Positions 23,594 through 31,545 of a stretch of 64,000 bases of DNA are shown here, piece after piece; position 1 is the first letter of the stretch, and the number at the start of each line of letters is the position of its first letter. The stretch covers positions 124,001 to 188,000 of the forward strand of contig CBDCMH010000007.1 of NCBI GenBank assembly GCA_965218935.1, written 5' to 3'. The position numbers and the translations under genes were made by a program. A model generated the notes under the pieces. The model ran no database searches, was not told the origin of the DNA, and saw only the letters and a program-made list of their open reading frames with translations. Origin of the DNA: JADFOI01 sp965218935. Its GTDB lineage: Bacteria > Acidobacteriota > UBA6911 > RPQK01 > JADFOI01.

Positions 23594-24295
23594 TTAGTGG
23601 CTCACACTGTGGACCCTGTTGATGATGGACTTGAAGATGAAACGGCCGTCTTCACAACCCAGCAAAGCTTCCGAAGCCCGTTCGGGATGGGGCATCATGC
23701 CCAGCACGTTGCCCTGGCGGTTCATCACACCGGCGATGCTGTCCATGGAGCCGTTGGGATTGGCTTCGGGAATCACATTTCCCTGGGTATCCGAGTAGCG
23801 AAAAACAATCTGCTGGTTCTCCTGAAGCTCGGCCAGTTCCTCAAATGAGATAAAGAAATTCCCTTCGTTGTGGGCAATCGGGATTTTCAGGACCTGTCCA
23901 TTCTGGCAAGCGTTGGTGAAAGGGGTTTGATTGTTTTCCGTGCGCAGCCAGATGTACCGGCACACGAATTTCAAACCGGCGTTTCTCAGCATCACTCCGG
24001 GCAGGAGTCCCGCCTCCTGCAGGATTTGAAAGCCGTTGCAAATCCCCACGACCAGTTTCCCCTCCTGGGCGTGCCGGCGCACGCTCTCCAGGATGGGTGA
24101 GAACTTGGCGATGGCCCCACAGCGCAGGTAATCTCCGTAAGCGAATCCCCCCGGAAGGATGACCGTGTCCACGTCCTGCAAATCGGTATCCTGGTGCCAG
24201 AAAAAGACCGTCTCCTGTCCCAACACCGACTTGAGCACGTGATAGGTATCGGAATCGCAGTTCGAGCCGGGGAAAATCACAACTCCGAACTTCAC
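23594..24295 (-). CDS. purQ: Phosphoribosylformylglycinamidine synthase subunit PurQ (glutaminase)
   Basis: A class I glutamine amidotransferase that feeds ammonia to PurL. 233 residues. Motifs: VVIFPGSNCDSD at the N-terminus, LPGGFAYGDYLR, the nucleophile elbow VVGICNGFQIL (Cys), and the His/Glu pair in GMMPHPERASE. All catalytic residues are present. The ATG overlaps the purS stop by four bases, so it is coupled to purS. Confidence 0.97.
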   Translation of the reverse strand: MKFGVVIFPGSNCDSDTYHVLKSVLGQETVFFWHQDTDLQDVDTVILPGGFAYGDYLRCGAIAKFSPILESVRRHAQEGKLVVGICNGFQILQEAGLLPGVMLRNAGLKFVCRYIWLRTENNQTPFTNACQNGQVLKIPIAHNEGNFFISFEELAELQENQQIVFRYSDTQGNVIPEANPNGSMDSIAGVMNRQGNVLGMMPHPERASEALLGCEDGRFIFKSIINRVHSVSH

Positions 24296-24534
24296 GAAAG
24301 TTCCTCAATCTCGAAGGTCTCAATGATGGGATTGCAGAGGACGTCTGCCGCGATTTTTTCCACCAGTTGGCGAACGGCACTCGGGTCCTTCATGCCATTC
24401 AGCTCGATTTCAAAGTACTTTCCCTGACGCAGTCCTGTGACCTCATGGCCCATCTTCTTGAGGGACCGCTGAATGGTCTGCCCCTGGGGGTCCAGAACTC
24501 CATCTTTTAGGCGAACAATAACTTTGGCTTTCAT
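24292..24534 (-). CDS. purS: Phosphoribosylformylglycinamidine synthase subunit PurS
   Basis: The small structural subunit that bridges PurL and PurQ. 80 residues from the ATG at 24534 (MKAKVIVRLKDGVLDPQG), which is the usual PurS start; a GTG at 24546 would add four residues. Conserved parts: VLDPQGQTIQRSLKKMGH, VTGLRQGKYFEI and the C-terminal LCNPIIETFEIE. It opens the purine operon. No PurR box or purine riboswitch was recognised in the 90 bases upstream; the MITE cluster begins beyond. Confidence 0.95.
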   Translation of the reverse strand: MKAKVIVRLKDGVLDPQGQTIQRSLKKMGHEVTGLRQGKYFEIELNGMKDPSAVRQLVEKIAADVLCNPIIETFEIEELS

Positions 24535-24632
24535 CCCGCCGATCACGCAGATTGTTTCGGATCTTTCGCAGATTGCTTCGCCCCCAAACGCTGACAGGGG
24601 TCTGCGAACTCCCGGAAGCGCTATTGTATCAT

Positions 24633-24731
24633 CAGCCCTGACTATTCATAAACGGTCTGCTGCAGCGGCGGGATCATCCGTCCGGACTGCGCGACCCGCA
24701 AAGCGGGTGCCCCCTCCCTCGACCGCCTCGG
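24633..24731 (-). repeat. Truncated copy of the TA-bounded MITE (copy C)
   Basis: The end AGCCCTGACTATTCATAAAC and the following CTGCTGCAGCGGCGGGATCA match the right half of the complete copy at 24746-24941 read on the other strand. It lacks its second end. It sits right upstream of the purine operon in inverted orientation to the full copy. Confidence 0.55.
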
Positions 24732-24745
24732 CTGTCGTGGCAATT

Positions 24746-24941
24746 TAGCCCGGATTATGCATAGGTTCTTGTCACGAAGCGACGAAGGTGCCGACCTGGC
24801 AAGGCGTGACCCGCAAGCGGGTACCCCGAGGCCCCCGCAAACGTACTCTCTGCAGCACGTTGAGGAGGCCGACCGAGTGTAACGCAGTCAGGTCGGATGA
24901 TTGCGTCGCTGCAGTAGAGAATTTATGCGTAGTCCGGGCTA
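24746..24941. repeat. MITE, copy A (196 bp)
   Basis: Terminal inverted repeats TAGCCCGGATTATGCATAG and, from the other end, TAGCCCGGACTACGCATAA. No coding capacity. The interior holds a CCCGC-AA-GCGGG hairpin. It matches the element at 52972-53187 and the fragment at 24633-24731. TA at both outer tips suggests TA target duplication, as in the Tc1/mariner-IS630 group; the mobilising transposase is not in the window. Confidence 0.75.
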
Positions 24942-24950
24942 TGTATCCCC

Positions 24951-26444
24951 GTTGCCTCACGTAAAAATCTATTCCAAAGGGTATTCGTTGCCTCACTAAG
25001 AATCTATCCGAAAGGGATTGCAAAAAGTGGTGGTAAAAAGCACCAACCAGAGGAGTGGCAACCCCTTGCCCAACACCCGCAGCCTGCAGCAAGAGAAAGA
25101 TTTTCACATCCAGCCCGTTTCCCATCGTTTCTTCTGCTCAGGAGTCGGTTTGAGCAAAAGGCAATTCTGAAGCCAGCCGATCTGCCGTGCCAGCTGGGCC
25201 GGATTGAGCTTCTCATACTCTCGGGCCAGTTCCCGCTTGATCTTGTCCGCCACCTCAGGGGACTCGCAGATCCTCCGGTAGGGAGTTTTCGGCACATCAT
25301 ACTTTTTCCAGATCCGAGACCCTCGACGTTGCTTGGCCACCATCTTCATGACCGGCTTGAAAAAGTTGATCTGCAGTCGCAGCCGATCGTACAACTCGTT
25401 CACCAGCTCCTGTTCTCGCTCTCCCTCGTAGCGAGCATAACCCACGGCCCGCCGAACCACCGAATAGTTTTTCTGCTCCACATAAGGGTTGTCATTCTTG
25501 CGCGAGGGGCGGGTTCGGCTGAAGCTGATCTTTTCCTGCTCACAAAAACGAATCAAGTGCTTGTTGATGAACTCGCTGCCGTTGTCCGAAGCCATCCCCA
25601 GCCAAGGGAAGGGCGAGCGCTTCTGAAGCAGCTTCATCGCTTCCAGGACCCACACCTGGGCCTTATTGCGCACCGCTCGGACCTCTGTCCAGCCCGTGTA
25701 CACGTCCGTCACATCCAGGGTTTGAAGGTAGTCCCCCCGACCCTGGCCTCCCTCATGGCCCACCAGGTCCACTTCCACAAAACCGGGGCGATCCTCCTGC
25801 CAGTCGGCGAAACGCTTGATCGGAATCTGGTGTTTGAGCAGCGTTCCCGGCTTGGTTCCGGATCGTCCTTTGAGACGGTGCTTGCACCTTTCGGGCTCCA
25901 GCAGCCGATCGATGGTGGCGGCGCTGATCTGCATCAACCGCTCATGGGTGCTGGCATCCACTTTCAGTTCCCCATGTCTTTGTAAAATGGGTACCACTTC
26001 CGGCAAAATCGCGACCAGACGTTTGCCACACAAATAGTCCAGTATCTCCCAGATCATCGTCAGCGCCTTTAGAACTTTCTGGTCGTATTTGCGGGCCCGC
26101 TCTCGCCGTACTCTCTTGCCGATATCCCCTACCGCCACCAGCTTGGGGCTCAACCGGATCCGCTTGCCCTGGTGGCGAAGCAGATAGGCTCCATAGCAGC
26201 GGTTGTAGCCCGTCATTTGGGTAAACTCCGTCAACACTTCCCCCTTCACCTTCTTGCCCTTCTTCCGGTAGCGGGGGGCAAAACTTTTGATCAATACACG
26301 CTTTTCTGCCATCGTTAACCTCATTGGTGCCCTCCATTCCTTCATGGAGGACACTTCTATTCCCCTGCTCAGGGCCAGGCAATTTCGAATAGATTTTTTA
26401 ATGAGGCAACGTATCCATTTCGAATAGATTTTTGATGAGGCAAT
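24951..26444 (-). mobile_element. Insertion sequence with doubled terminal repeats
   Basis: One transposase gene is flanked at each end by two copies of a motif. Left: GTTGCCTCAC...AAATCTATTCC at 24951 and again at 24987 (36-base step). Right, on the other strand: ATTGCCTCATCAAAAATC ending at 26444 and GTTGCCTCATTAAAAAATC ending at 26410. The four units are clearly related. Such multiple end repeats are transposase-binding sites. It lies 9 bases from the MITE end. Total about 1.49 kb. Family assignment (IS481/ISNCY-like, integrase core) is tentative. Confidence 0.8.
25104..26324 (-). CDS. Transposase with integrase (rve) core, IS481/ISNCY-like
   Basis: 406 residues from the ATG at 26324, chosen because GGAGGG lies six bases upstream; in-frame starts exist up to 26354. 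N-terminal helix-turn-helix part (LTMAEKRVLIKSFAPRYRK, then FTQMTGYNRCYGAYLL). DDE core: Asp in VEVDLVGHEGG, Asp in MASDNGSEFIN, Glu in NPYVEQKNYSVVRR. All three acidic residues are intact. The C-terminal region (YEKLNPAQLARQI) is typical for this transposase type. It catalyses movement of the surrounding IS. Confidence 0.85.
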   Translation of the reverse strand: MRLTMAEKRVLIKSFAPRYRKKGKKVKGEVLTEFTQMTGYNRCYGAYLLRHQGKRIRLSPKLVAVGDIGKRVRRERARKYDQKVLKALTMIWEILDYLCGKRLVAILPEVVPILQRHGELKVDASTHERLMQISAATIDRLLEPERCKHRLKGRSGTKPGTLLKHQIPIKRFADWQEDRPGFVEVDLVGHEGGQGRGDYLQTLDVTDVYTGWTEVRAVRNKAQVWVLEAMKLLQKRSPFPWLGMASDNGSEFINKHLIRFCEQEKISFSRTRPSRKNDNPYVEQKNYSVVRRAVGYARYEGEREQELVNELYDRLRLQINFFKPVMKMVAKQRRGSRIWKKYDVPKTPYRRICESPEVADKIKRELAREYEKLNPAQLARQIGWLQNCLLLKPTPEQKKRWETGWM

Positions 26445-26528
26445 TCGGTATCTTGAAATCCTCCTCGGTAGTTGCTACCGTTCTTGGCAAGCACGCACGG
26501 ATCGTGGTTCTTAAATAAGGAGAAAACC

Positions 26529-27431
26529 ATGGCTGACTTGGAAAAAATGAAGGAAGCGAAAGATTTCTATTCGGAAATTCCTATGGAGAGTAAGCCTTTC
26601 TTTTTGCGGGGCTCCAACTCGCTGGACTGGGGAATGCAAAATCGCTTTTCGCGTATCTTCAATCCCGAATCAGGGCGCGCCGTGATGTTGGCCATCGATC
26701 ATGGTTATTTCATGGGGCCCACCACCGGCTTGGAGCGGGTGGATGTCAAGATCCTCCCCATTCTGGGCTCGTGCAACGCTCTCATGCTCACTCGGGGCAT
26801 GCTTCGAACCACCGTTCCTTCCAGTTTCAGTGGAGGCATAGTGCTCAGAGCCAGCGGCGGTCCCAGCATCTTGAAAGAGCTTTCCAACGAACACATTGCC
26901 GTGGCTGTAGAGGACGCCCTTCGATTGAACGTGGCCGCCGTCGCCGTCCAGGTCTTTATCGGTGGAGAATATGAGACTCAGTCCGTTCAAAATATGACCA
27001 CCCTGGTAGATCTGGGGAACCGGCATGGTCTTCCCGTTCTGGCCGTAACGGCTGTGGGAAAGGACATGAATCGAGACGCCAAGTATCTGCGCCTGGCCTG
27101 CAGAATGTGTGCTGAGCTGGGTGCCCATTTCGTCAAGACCTACTATGTCCCGGACGGCTTTGAAACCGTTACCTCCTGCTGTCCTGTCCCCATCGTCATG
27201 GCCGGCGGCAAGAAGTTGCCTGAACTGGACGCTCTGACCATGGCCTACAATGCCGTGGATCAGGGAGCGGCAGGGGTGGATATGGGAAGAAACATCTTCC
27301 AGTCCGATACGCCGGAAGCCATGATCCAGGCTGTAGGAGCCGTGGTGCATCAAAAGATGAAACCTCAGCAGGCCTATGAGCTGTACCAGAGCTTAAAGAA
27401 CGACAAGAAACAGGTGGAAGTTGCACCTTAA
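26529..27431 (+). CDS. lsrF: LsrF-like class I aldolase/thiolase (DhnA family)
   Basis: 300 residues, very close in pattern to E. coli LsrF, which cleaves phospho-AI-2-derived 3-hydroxy-2,4-pentanedione-5-phosphate with CoA into DHAP and acetyl-CoA. Shared blocks: LDWGMQNRFSRIFNP, MLAIDHGYFMGPTTGLER, VLRASGGPSIL, AVTAVGKDMNRD, the Schiff-base Lys in HFVKTYYVPDGFE, VPIVMAGGKKLPE and GAAGVDMGRNIFQS. AAGGAGAAAACC precedes the ATG. Downstream genes overlap or follow closely (rpe-like by one base), forming a three-gene sugar-phosphate operon. No lsrACDBK, lsrR or lsrG is present, so the natural substrate may differ from AI-2. Confidence 0.85.
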   Translation: MADLEKMKEAKDFYSEIPMESKPFFLRGSNSLDWGMQNRFSRIFNPESGRAVMLAIDHGYFMGPTTGLERVDVKILPILGSCNALMLTRGMLRTTVPSSFSGGIVLRASGGPSILKELSNEHIAVAVEDALRLNVAAVAVQVFIGGEYETQSVQNMTTLVDLGNRHGLPVLAVTAVGKDMNRDAKYLRLACRMCAELGAHFVKTYYVPDGFETVTSCCPVPIVMAGGKKLPELDALTMAYNAVDQGAAGVDMGRNIFQSDTPEAMIQAVGAVVHQKMKPQQAYELYQSLKNDKKQVEVAP

Positions 27432-28153
27432 TGTCAGCCGCGAACTTTGAGCTTCTCCGCCAGCTCTCTCCCACCCTCAGTGTTGGTGTGCTTGCCGCCG
27501 ACTTGATGAATTTGGGCTCGGAGGTCTCCCTGCTGGAGAAAACCGATGTGAAGCTGGCCCACGTTGATGTCATGGATGGGTGTTTCACGCCCATGATGAC
27601 GGTAGGGCCCTCCTTCGTGAAGGCCTTGAAGACTCCTTTGCTCAAAGATGTCCATTTGATGATCCAGGACCCGCTGGAGAAGGTCGATGACTACGTGGCT
27701 GCCGGGGCGGACGTGATCACGGTCCATGTTGAATCGGAAACCCACATCCACCGTGTATTTCAGAAACTGGGTAAAATGAGCAATGCCAATGATCCAGCCC
27801 GAGGGCTGGTTCGAGGGGTGGCGCTCAATCCCGGAACTCCTCTGGCCGTTCTCAGACCTCTGCTGGATGAGGTGGAGCTGATCATGCTTTTGGGCATCAA
27901 TCCGGGTTGGGGAGGACAGGGCTTCATCCCTTCCACCTTCGCTCGCATAGAAAAGGTAAAGGGAATGATCCAACAGGCGGAGAGGGACATCCTGCTCTGC
28001 GTCGATGGTGGCGTCACCCGGGATAACACCACCGATCTGGCCCATGCAGGAGTGGATATCGTGGTCACCGGAAGTGCGGTATTTGATGGTAAGAATCCCG
28101 TTGAGAATGCAGAGTTCATGCTGGACAACTTACGAGCTCACGCCCATAGTTAA
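27431..28153 (+). CDS. Ribulose-phosphate 3-epimerase family protein
   Basis: 240 residues, TIM barrel of the RPE family. Motifs: AHVDVMDGCFTP (metal His and catalytic Asp), VHLMI (second metal His), ADVITVHVES, GVALNPGTPL and CVDGGVTRDN (second catalytic Asp), then GSAVFDG phosphate loop. Residues for zinc and acid-base catalysis are kept. The N-terminal SVGVLAADLMNLGSEV differs from the common SPSILSADF, so the substrate may be another ketose phosphate (allulose-6-P epimerases look alike). The start overlaps the upstream stop (TAATG); clearly co-translated with the LsrF-like gene. Confidence 0.85.
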   Translation: MSAANFELLRQLSPTLSVGVLAADLMNLGSEVSLLEKTDVKLAHVDVMDGCFTPMMTVGPSFVKALKTPLLKDVHLMIQDPLEKVDDYVAAGADVITVHVESETHIHRVFQKLGKMSNANDPARGLVRGVALNPGTPLAVLRPLLDEVELIMLLGINPGWGGQGFIPSTFARIEKVKGMIQQAERDILLCVDGGVTRDNTTDLAHAGVDIVVTGSAVFDGKNPVENAEFMLDNLRAHAHS

Positions 28154-28160
28154 GCGATCC

Positions 28161-30263
28161 ATGAAAAGCAGCTGGTCCCATAAGAAGGCGACTGAATTTG
28201 TGTCGCAATACGCCGCCCAATGGGGGGAAGATCTGGCCTATCGCACCTACTCGGCGAGATTACTGGGCGCAGAGAAAAGCCTGGTTTTGCATGGGGGAGG
28301 CAACACCTCGGTCAAGAGTCCTTACACCGACCTTCTGGGAGAATCCCTTGAAGCCATCTTTGTGAAGGCCTCCGGATACGATCTCTCCGTGATCGGGCCC
28401 CAGGGTCATCCGGCTCTGAATCTGCAATACCTGAGGCGACTGAGAGAGTTGCCGGAGCTTTCCGATGAGGCCATGGTTCGGGAAATCCGAACTCATCTTT
28501 TGGAGGACCAGTCACCTACCCCTTCCATCGAAACCCTGGTCCACGCCTTCATTGCCAAAAAATTCATGGATCACACTCATGCCGATGCCATCCTGGCTCT
28601 GACCAACCAACCGGACGGCCCAAAGGTGGTGACCGAGGCTCTGGGAGAGGATGTCATTGTCCTGGACTACGTGAAGCCCGGGTTCAAGTTAGCCCAGGCC
28701 ACGGCGGCGGCGATGGAAGCCCATCCCGGGACGCGGGCCATGGTGTGGATGCGACATGGATTGCTCACCTGGGGGGATACGGCGGAGGAGTCCTACCAGA
28801 GTACGATAGAGCTGGTGAGTAAGGCCGAGGCGCATGTGGCCCAAAAGGCTTCCAAACCTTTGAAAGTGACCGTCTCCACACCGCTGAAGAAGGCCGAGGA
28901 AAGGTGGGTTCAGGTGGCCCCTCTTCTGAGGGGTCTACTGGCTGAGCCCACCGAAGGCGATCAGCCTTACCGGCGTGTGATTCTAAGGCCCTTGATCAGC
29001 AAGGAAGCTCTTGATTTTGTGGATTCGGACCGGGGCAGGGAACTAGCCTTGAGCCCCCCTCTGACCTCCGATCATCTGATTCGAACCAAAGCCTTTCCGT
29101 TATGGGTGGACTCACCCGCTTACGATGAGCCCTCCCAGTTGCGAGATGAGATAGCCGGCGCCATCCAGGAGTATCGATCCTCCTACCAGGATTATCTGGA
29201 TCGCAATTCGGCACAGTCGGAAACCGTCTCCACTCGTTTCGATTCCGCCCCTCGGGTGATTTTAATGCCGGGTCTGGGTGCGGCCTGCACCGGCAAGGAT
29301 GTTTTTGCCGCCAACATCTGTCGCGACATCACGGCTCAAACACTCCAGGTTAAAGCCAGAATCGGAGCCATGGGCGAGTATGAAAGCTTGAGTGAAAGCG
29401 ATTCTTTCGCCATGGAGTACCATACCCTGCAGCACAAAAAACTGGAGGGAAGCGAGCTTCCTTTGAGCCGGCAGGTCGCGGTGGTGACCGGGGCTGCAGG
29501 TGCCATCGGTTCCGGACTCAGCCGGGTCTTTTTGGAGCAAGGGTGTCACGTGGCCCTGACCGACCTTCCCGGCAAGAGGCTGGATGATCTGGTGAGGGAG
29601 CTGCAGTCCCGATTCGGCGAGCGGGTCCTGGGTGTGCCTGTGGACGTCACCGACGCCAGCTCCATTGCCGAGGGATTCGCCGCCATTATTTCAGCCTGGG
29701 GGGGCGTGGATCTGGTCCTGGTGAATGCGGGCGTGGCCCTGGTTTCTTCGTTGGAAGAGATGGATGTGGAGGATTTCCGAGGAGTGGCGCGCGTCAACGT
29801 GGAAGGAACTCTCCTGCTGTTGGCCGCGGCGGGGAAGCATTTTAGGGCCCAGGGAACGGGTGGGGATGTGGTGGTGATCTCCAGCAAGAACGTCTTTGCA
29901 CCCGGAGCCCAATTCGGGGCCTACAGTGCCACCAAGGCCGCCGCTCACCAACTGGCACGGATTGCCAGCCTGGAATTGGCGGAGATCGATGTAAGAGTCA
30001 ATATGGTCTCGCCAGACGCGGTGTTCTCGGAGGGGGAGCGCAAGTCCGGGTTGTGGGCGGAAGTAGGACCGGACCGCATGCGCAGCCGGGGACTGGATGA
30101 GAAGGGGCTGGAAGACTATTACCGGGACCGAAATCTGCTCAAGGCCAAAATTACGGCGGAGCATGTGGCCAAGGCCGCCCTCTTTTTCTGCACCCGCCAA
30201 ACCCCCACCACGGGAGCGACGATCCCGGTGGATGGGGGACTTCCCGATGCGACGCCCCGGTGA
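28161..30263 (+). CDS. Bifunctional aldolase / short-chain dehydrogenase (RhaD-like)
   Basis: 700 residues. N-terminal class II aldolase domain (about 1-420): HGGGNTSVKSP, the metal site HTHADAILALT, and MRHGLLTWGDT with the third His. C-terminal SDR domain (about 435-700): VTGAAGAIGSGLS for NAD(P), VNAGVAL, Ser then YSATKAAAH with the catalytic Tyr-x3-Lys, and a GATIPVDGG end. Such fusions split rhamnulose-1-phosphate-like sugars into DHAP plus lactaldehyde and oxidise the aldehyde. With LsrF-like and epimerase partners it forms a route that yields DHAP and acetyl-CoA-type products from a (deoxy)sugar phosphate. ATG at 28161, seven bases after the epimerase stop. Confidence 0.88.
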   Translation: MKSSWSHKKATEFVSQYAAQWGEDLAYRTYSARLLGAEKSLVLHGGGNTSVKSPYTDLLGESLEAIFVKASGYDLSVIGPQGHPALNLQYLRRLRELPELSDEAMVREIRTHLLEDQSPTPSIETLVHAFIAKKFMDHTHADAILALTNQPDGPKVVTEALGEDVIVLDYVKPGFKLAQATAAAMEAHPGTRAMVWMRHGLLTWGDTAEESYQSTIELVSKAEAHVAQKASKPLKVTVSTPLKKAEERWVQVAPLLRGLLAEPTEGDQPYRRVILRPLISKEALDFVDSDRGRELALSPPLTSDHLIRTKAFPLWVDSPAYDEPSQLRDEIAGAIQEYRSSYQDYLDRNSAQSETVSTRFDSAPRVILMPGLGAACTGKDVFAANICRDITAQTLQVKARIGAMGEYESLSESDSFAMEYHTLQHKKLEGSELPLSRQVAVVTGAAGAIGSGLSRVFLEQGCHVALTDLPGKRLDDLVRELQSRFGERVLGVPVDVTDASSIAEGFAAIISAWGGVDLVLVNAGVALVSSLEEMDVEDFRGVARVNVEGTLLLLAAAGKHFRAQGTGGDVVVISSKNVFAPGAQFGAYSATKAAAHQLARIASLELAEIDVRVNMVSPDAVFSEGERKSGLWAEVGPDRMRSRGLDEKGLEDYYRDRNLLKAKITAEHVAKAALFFCTRQTPTTGATIPVDGGLPDATPR

Positions 30264-30395
30264 GATCTGACAGCTGACCTTCTGACTTCTTTCTTCGTCT
30301 TGTGTCTCCTGTCTCCCGTATAATTCCCAGCATGATTGCTTACTGGAAGGGAAGATTCAGGACCGTCGGGCCTTTTGACTCCAGACAAACAACGT

Positions 30396-30947
30396 ATGCC
30401 CAAGAAGCTAGCACAACCTGATCAGAAGACCATCCCTCTCAAGCAGATCCGAAACCGCATATACCTGATTCGCGGGCACAAGGTTATGCTGGACACTGAT
30501 CTGGCGCAGCTTTATGGCGTTGAGACTTTTAACCTAAACAAAGCGGTAAAGCGAAATATCGACCGCTTTCCTGCCGACTTTATGTTTCAACTCACGAAGG
30601 AAGAAATAGGACGTTTGAAATTCCAGATTGGAATGTCAAAGCCCGCAGGTCGGGGCGGCCGGCGCACCCTTCCTTATGCGTTTACTGAACAGGGTGTTGC
30701 GATGCTTTCTAGCGTCCTCCGCAGCAAACGAGCAGTTATGGTCAATATCGCCATCATAAGGGCTTTTGTACAGCTGCGGGAAATGCTTGCCACCCATGAG
30801 GATCTAGCAAGGAAGCTGGAGGAGTTAGAGAAGACACTCGTTAAGCACGACAAACAAATTAGGAGCGTCTTTAGAGCCATACATGAGCTCTTAGAACCTG
30901 GGGCGCCCCCCAAACGGCGGCAGATAGGGTTTGAGGGTAAGAAATGA
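30396..30947 (+). CDS. ORF6N-domain protein (phage-type)
   Basis: 183 residues. The N-terminal ORF6N domain (about 15-100) is clear: IRNRIYLIRGHKVMLDTDLAQLYGVET, then LNKAVKRNIDRFPADFMFQLT, and the ending RGGRRTLPYAFTEQGVAMLSSVL. A C-terminal helical part follows (MLATHEDLARKLEELEKT, then VFRAIHELLEP). ORF6N/KilA-N-like domains come from phages and are thought to bind DNA. Its stop overlaps the ruvA start by four bases (ATGA), so it is now translationally coupled to ruvAB. Start chosen at ATG 30396; earlier in-frame codons give no family sequence. Confidence 0.85.
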   Translation: MPKKLAQPDQKTIPLKQIRNRIYLIRGHKVMLDTDLAQLYGVETFNLNKAVKRNIDRFPADFMFQLTKEEIGRLKFQIGMSKPAGRGGRRTLPYAFTEQGVAMLSSVLRSKRAVMVNIAIIRAFVQLREMLATHEDLARKLEELEKTLVKHDKQIRSVFRAIHELLEPGAPPKRRQIGFEGKK

Positions 30948-31540
30948 TTGCTCATCTAAAAGGGGCGCTGACCGAGAAAGCGGCGGGTCGGGTGGTGGTG
31001 GATGTGAGCGGTGTGGGTTATGAAGTTTTGATTCCTTACTCCACTTATTACGAGTTGGGAGAGGTCGGAGACACTGTCAGTCTGCACATCTATACTCATG
31101 TCAAGGAAGATGCCTTCAGCTTGTATGGCTTTTCTACAAACAAGGAGAAGAGGCTCTTCACGCAACTGATTCAGATCTCGGGAATTGGCCCCAAGCTGGG
31201 GGTGGCGATTCTTTCAGGGTTGCCCGTGAGCGAATTTGTCGAGGCGGTGACGGGCGAGAACGTGGTCAAGCTGAATGAGATCCCGGGAGTGGGAAAGAAG
31301 ACCGCCGAACGCTTGGTCCTGGAAATGAAGGACAAGGTTGTGGAATGGTTTCCCCAGTTTGAGGAAGACCAAGCGGGTGGTGTGTCCGGTTCCCTTCATG
31401 TTGATGTGGTATCGGCTCTGGTCAATCTGGGCTATCCTAAGAACACTGCCGAGAGGGCAGCGGCCAGGGCACGGCAGGAAGTGGAGGCGGATTCCTTTGA
31501 GGCCCTTTTGAGGGAGTCGCTGAGAAAAGTCCGAAAATAG
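30944..31540 (+). CDS. ruvA: Holliday junction branch migration protein RuvA
   Basis: 198 residues, normal size. RuvA binds four-way junctions as a tetramer and loads RuvB. Domain I OB-fold (MIAHLKGALTEKAAGRVVVDVSGVGYEV), domain II with two helix-hairpin-helix motifs (ISGIGPKLGVAILSGL and IPGVGKKTAERLVLEM), then domain III (ALVNLGYPKNTAERA) that contacts RuvB. Precedes ruvB by five bases. ruvC is not next to it. Confidence 0.97.
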   Translation: MIAHLKGALTEKAAGRVVVDVSGVGYEVLIPYSTYYELGEVGDTVSLHIYTHVKEDAFSLYGFSTNKEKRLFTQLIQISGIGPKLGVAILSGLPVSEFVEAVTGENVVKLNEIPGVGKKTAERLVLEMKDKVVEWFPQFEEDQAGGVSGSLHVDVVSALVNLGYPKNTAERAAARARQEVEADSFEALLRESLRKVRK

Positions 31541-31545
31541 TTGCG

